Shown here piece after piece: positions 61,758-64,000 of a stretch of DNA of 64,000 bases. The position numbers and the translations under genes are program-made. This stretch comes from Allacma fusca (lineage: Eukaryota > Arthropoda > Collembola > Symphypleona > Sminthuridae), in the NCBI GenBank assembly GCA_947179485.1, contig OX359249.1, positions 49,177,402 to 49,241,401 on the forward strand, given 5' to 3'. Positions within the stretch are counted from its first letter, which is position 1. The number at the start of each line of letters is the position of its first letter. The notes below the pieces were generated by a model. It saw only the letters and a list, made by a program, of their open reading frames with translations, was not told the origin of the DNA and made no database searches.

Positions 61758-62526
61758 ATGTGTAGGGATTGTAATGCCGATATAGTCATACGATATTATC
61801 GTCCATATCGTACGTTTTTCGAAACGACAATTGAACGATAATTCTCGTAAACTTTGAACAATATATCGGTCAGTTTCCATATCGTAAATATGTGGTTCAA
61901 TTCCCCAAATAATAATTCACCCCAAACATTTTAATGTATATTAACTAATTCAAAACATCATGTAAGTCAGCTCATAATAATACCATGTAAATTCCTGGTT
62001 TCCTCAAAACATGCGTTAAAACATTGTCAGAACCAGTTTTTCTGTAATTAATAAAAAGTTTATTTCTGCTGGAATCGAAACACAGTTGGTGGAACCTGCG
62101 TGATTCCTTACTGTTCTCACCAGTTTCAGAAAAATTAATACCAATCATTAAGCTGTCAGTGGGGTTAAAATAGCCTTACGTAAATCCTCATTGTAAGTAC
62201 CAGTTCTCTGTCAATTAATACCAACTGTAGTCTCGGTGTTCCGAATGGTGTCAGTAAAAAGAAAAGTTCTTTGATAATTTTCTGAACAATGCATTTTTGT
62301 GGCACTTTTTGTTATAAACAGTAGTAATAAGGTGAGTATTTAATTAATCATCAATACTTCGGCAGTGTCGGTCGATTATTTTTATATTTTATATTATTAA
62401 CCGATGCGTTTCAAATTGAAACAAATATCGTTATTTTGTCCTTCGATATCGTTATCGTCATTTTTGGGATGAACGATAACGATATTAACGATATTTAAAA
62501 AATGCCCGATACGCCAATGCCTATCG
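61758..62526. mobile_element. Possible hAT-like element with CGATAT-rich arms
   Basis: The left arm (TAGGGATTGTAATGCCGATA and CGATATTATCGTCCATATCG) and right arm (CGATATCGTTATCGTC, AACGATAACGATATTAACG, ending GCCAATGCCTA) are in inverted orientation. Such degenerate, short-motif arms are seen in non-autonomous hAT elements. There is no ORF of note. Confidence 0.4.
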
Positions 62527-62724
62527 ATGTGCAATGTCTGTGAAAATTCCATTTTACACAGTGGAATTAATCCCTTGGCTAAATCAAACATGTTCAGATT
62601 CTCGATACCGTATATCGTCGTTGAAGAGGCGAAATGGTCTACGTGCGCATGGTTTTTACAGCACAGTCCATTTTGCCTCTGCAACAACGATATTTAAGAT
62701 ACGCCGAAGACGAATACCTACGAG

Positions 62725-64000
62725 CATACATGGGCACCCTCACGAGGGATTGAGGGATGCCTCGCCCTCTCCCTCGTCCTCGCCCTCACAAACTGCGAGG
62801 GTGATGGCGAGTACACGTTGATTTTAGGCGCCCTCATGAACATGAGGGAGAGGACCTATGAATAGGATGTGAACGAAAGAGGGGGAGGCAGAGTACACAT
62901 GTAAGCCCTCATGACCTTCTCTTACCTTAATCGTTAAGCGAAAATCATACATATACATATTTTTCTGTAGCAAGACCAACTTCATACCGTCTTAGGTACC
63001 TGGTTTATGGCCCTGTGCAAAAATCCCAGTTTTAATTTTTAAAAGTAAAAGGGCCTCTTGTTTAGGTTAAAATTTCTCATATTAAACTCCAGAAAAAAAT
63101 TTCATTTTAGGATGTCGGGGAGACATGATCATTTATAAACAAGGGCACCTGGGCTTTATATTTGATAAATGCTGTTTTCAGACCCTACTATTGTATATTA
63201 CTGGTATGAGGTTATATAACCTATTTGTGACTAATCTTTATTAACCAAAGACGTAGAAAACAGCTTTGATCAATAATAGTCATTTTCTGAGCTACTGAAT
63301 CGATTATAATGAAGAATTATTGTCATAGACCAACAAAAATGTTTTTTATAACAAAATATAGTAGTTTGACTACTGAATGTTTTCCATTTTCGCGACAATT
63401 AAAATATAAGGAAGTTATGCACTTTGTACCGATGAATTAGAATTTTAAACTTGTTTTTCACGTTATTTTCAGGACAAAATCGAAAGAACATTGTAAAATT
63501 TTCAAGTTTTTTATACTTTTTACAATTATGTCAATCACGAAACCTAGTATGTACCTGTACCCTAATACCTGTGTATAACCTGCACCAATAAAGGGCACTA
63601 TTTTGAATACAGTAGTTTATTTCAACAACAATTTTTTAAAAATTTGTTTTGAACGCTAGGTTGTAGAAAATTTTATAAACTTTGTAAGCTATCCAAAAGT
63701 TCCGTACGTTCAGAACTGGGGGGAATGTCGACACATATTGAAGTTGTCATATTTTAACCAAGTGTCAGCGAAAAAATTATTTGAAGGCAAAGGTATTGTA
63801 GTAAATTGTAGGGGGATTATTTACGTGTAATATAAAATAACGAGGGCCCTCATGAGTGCGAGGGAGAGGGATGTGTTTTAAAAGTAGCCCCTCACGAGGG
63901 CGAGGGCGAGGGCGAGGACAACCCGTAACGTGTTGCTCGATTGATGACGAGGGAGAGTGCGAGCAGGTTATATTCCATCCCTCGCACAATGAGGGAGAGG
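62725..64000. repeat. CCCTCG/GAGGGC-rich inverted arms, right side truncated
   Basis: 62728-62870 is rich in CCTCGCCCTC and CCCTCATGAACATGAGGG. 63840-64000 is rich in GAGGGCGAGGGCGAGG and CCCTCATGAGTGCGAGG, mostly in inverse orientation. The pair looks like low-complexity terminal arms of one element with an AT-rich non-coding core (62880-63835). The right end lies outside the window. Confidence 0.5.

Noticed and set aside
1..64000. Search for CRISPR arrays, bacterial operons, rRNA and intact tRNA genes
   Set aside because: None seen. The tandem arrays found have no unique spacers, and genes carry introns, so the sequence is eukaryotic.

Overview
The window looks like nuclear DNA of an arthropod, probably an insect. 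It is AT-rich, has spliced genes, and is packed with arthropod-type transposable elements (BEL/Pao, Penelope-like, APE-type non-LTR, PIF/Harbinger-like and hAT-like non-autonomous elements). The species cannot be named from sequence alone. Only two stretches look like ordinary host genes: an unrecognised spliced gene (9226-11092, +) and, converging on it, a dUTPase gene (12530-11273, -). Both are damaged by insertions.

Layout. 1-1549: the 3' end of a retroelement with a small membrane-protein ORF. 5690-6920: a decayed non-LTR reverse transcriptase. 7786-8902: a 33-bp minisatellite abutting a short inverted-repeat element. 9226-12530: the two host genes, the first split by a 903-bp Harbinger-like MITE. 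12561-19332: a complete BEL/Pao element with 777-bp LTRs and target duplication CAAAG, inserted just 5' of the dUTPase start. About 19600-22709 plus 37124-37760: a minus-strand non-LTR element cut in two. 22710-37123: the key feature, described below. 40270-43180: a long inverted-repeat structure around a non-LTR ORF1 remnant. 43840-45440: a Penelope-like element. 45457-47100: a decayed non-LTR element. 48629-48790: a SINE-like unit. 49675-54208: a non-LTR element with RNase H and a 13-bp target duplication, interrupting a Polinton-like remnant. 55100-59110: an A-rich broken multi-ORF region. 59400-64000: MITE and hAT-like debris and GC-rich inverted repeats.

The standout is a 14.4-kb minus-strand LTR retrotransposon at 22710-37123. 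Its 603-bp LTRs differ at one position in my reading, and it has a perfect 5-bp target duplication (CCTTC). A single open frame of 3378 codons carries BEL/Pao Gag, protease, RT, RNase H and integrase, then a complete seven-transmembrane class A GPCR of Tre1/Moody type, then a two-part Cys-rich envelope resembling phlebovirus-type Gn/Gc. Two accessory ORFs precede it, the second separated from the polyprotein frame only by an in-frame UAG. Nested in that second ORF is a 1585-bp Harbinger-like TIR element (target duplication TAA) that itself carries an intact three-exon RING-finger gene. A retroelement with both a host-type chemoreceptor-like GPCR and a viral-type envelope in frame with Pol is the best candidate here for an undescribed system.
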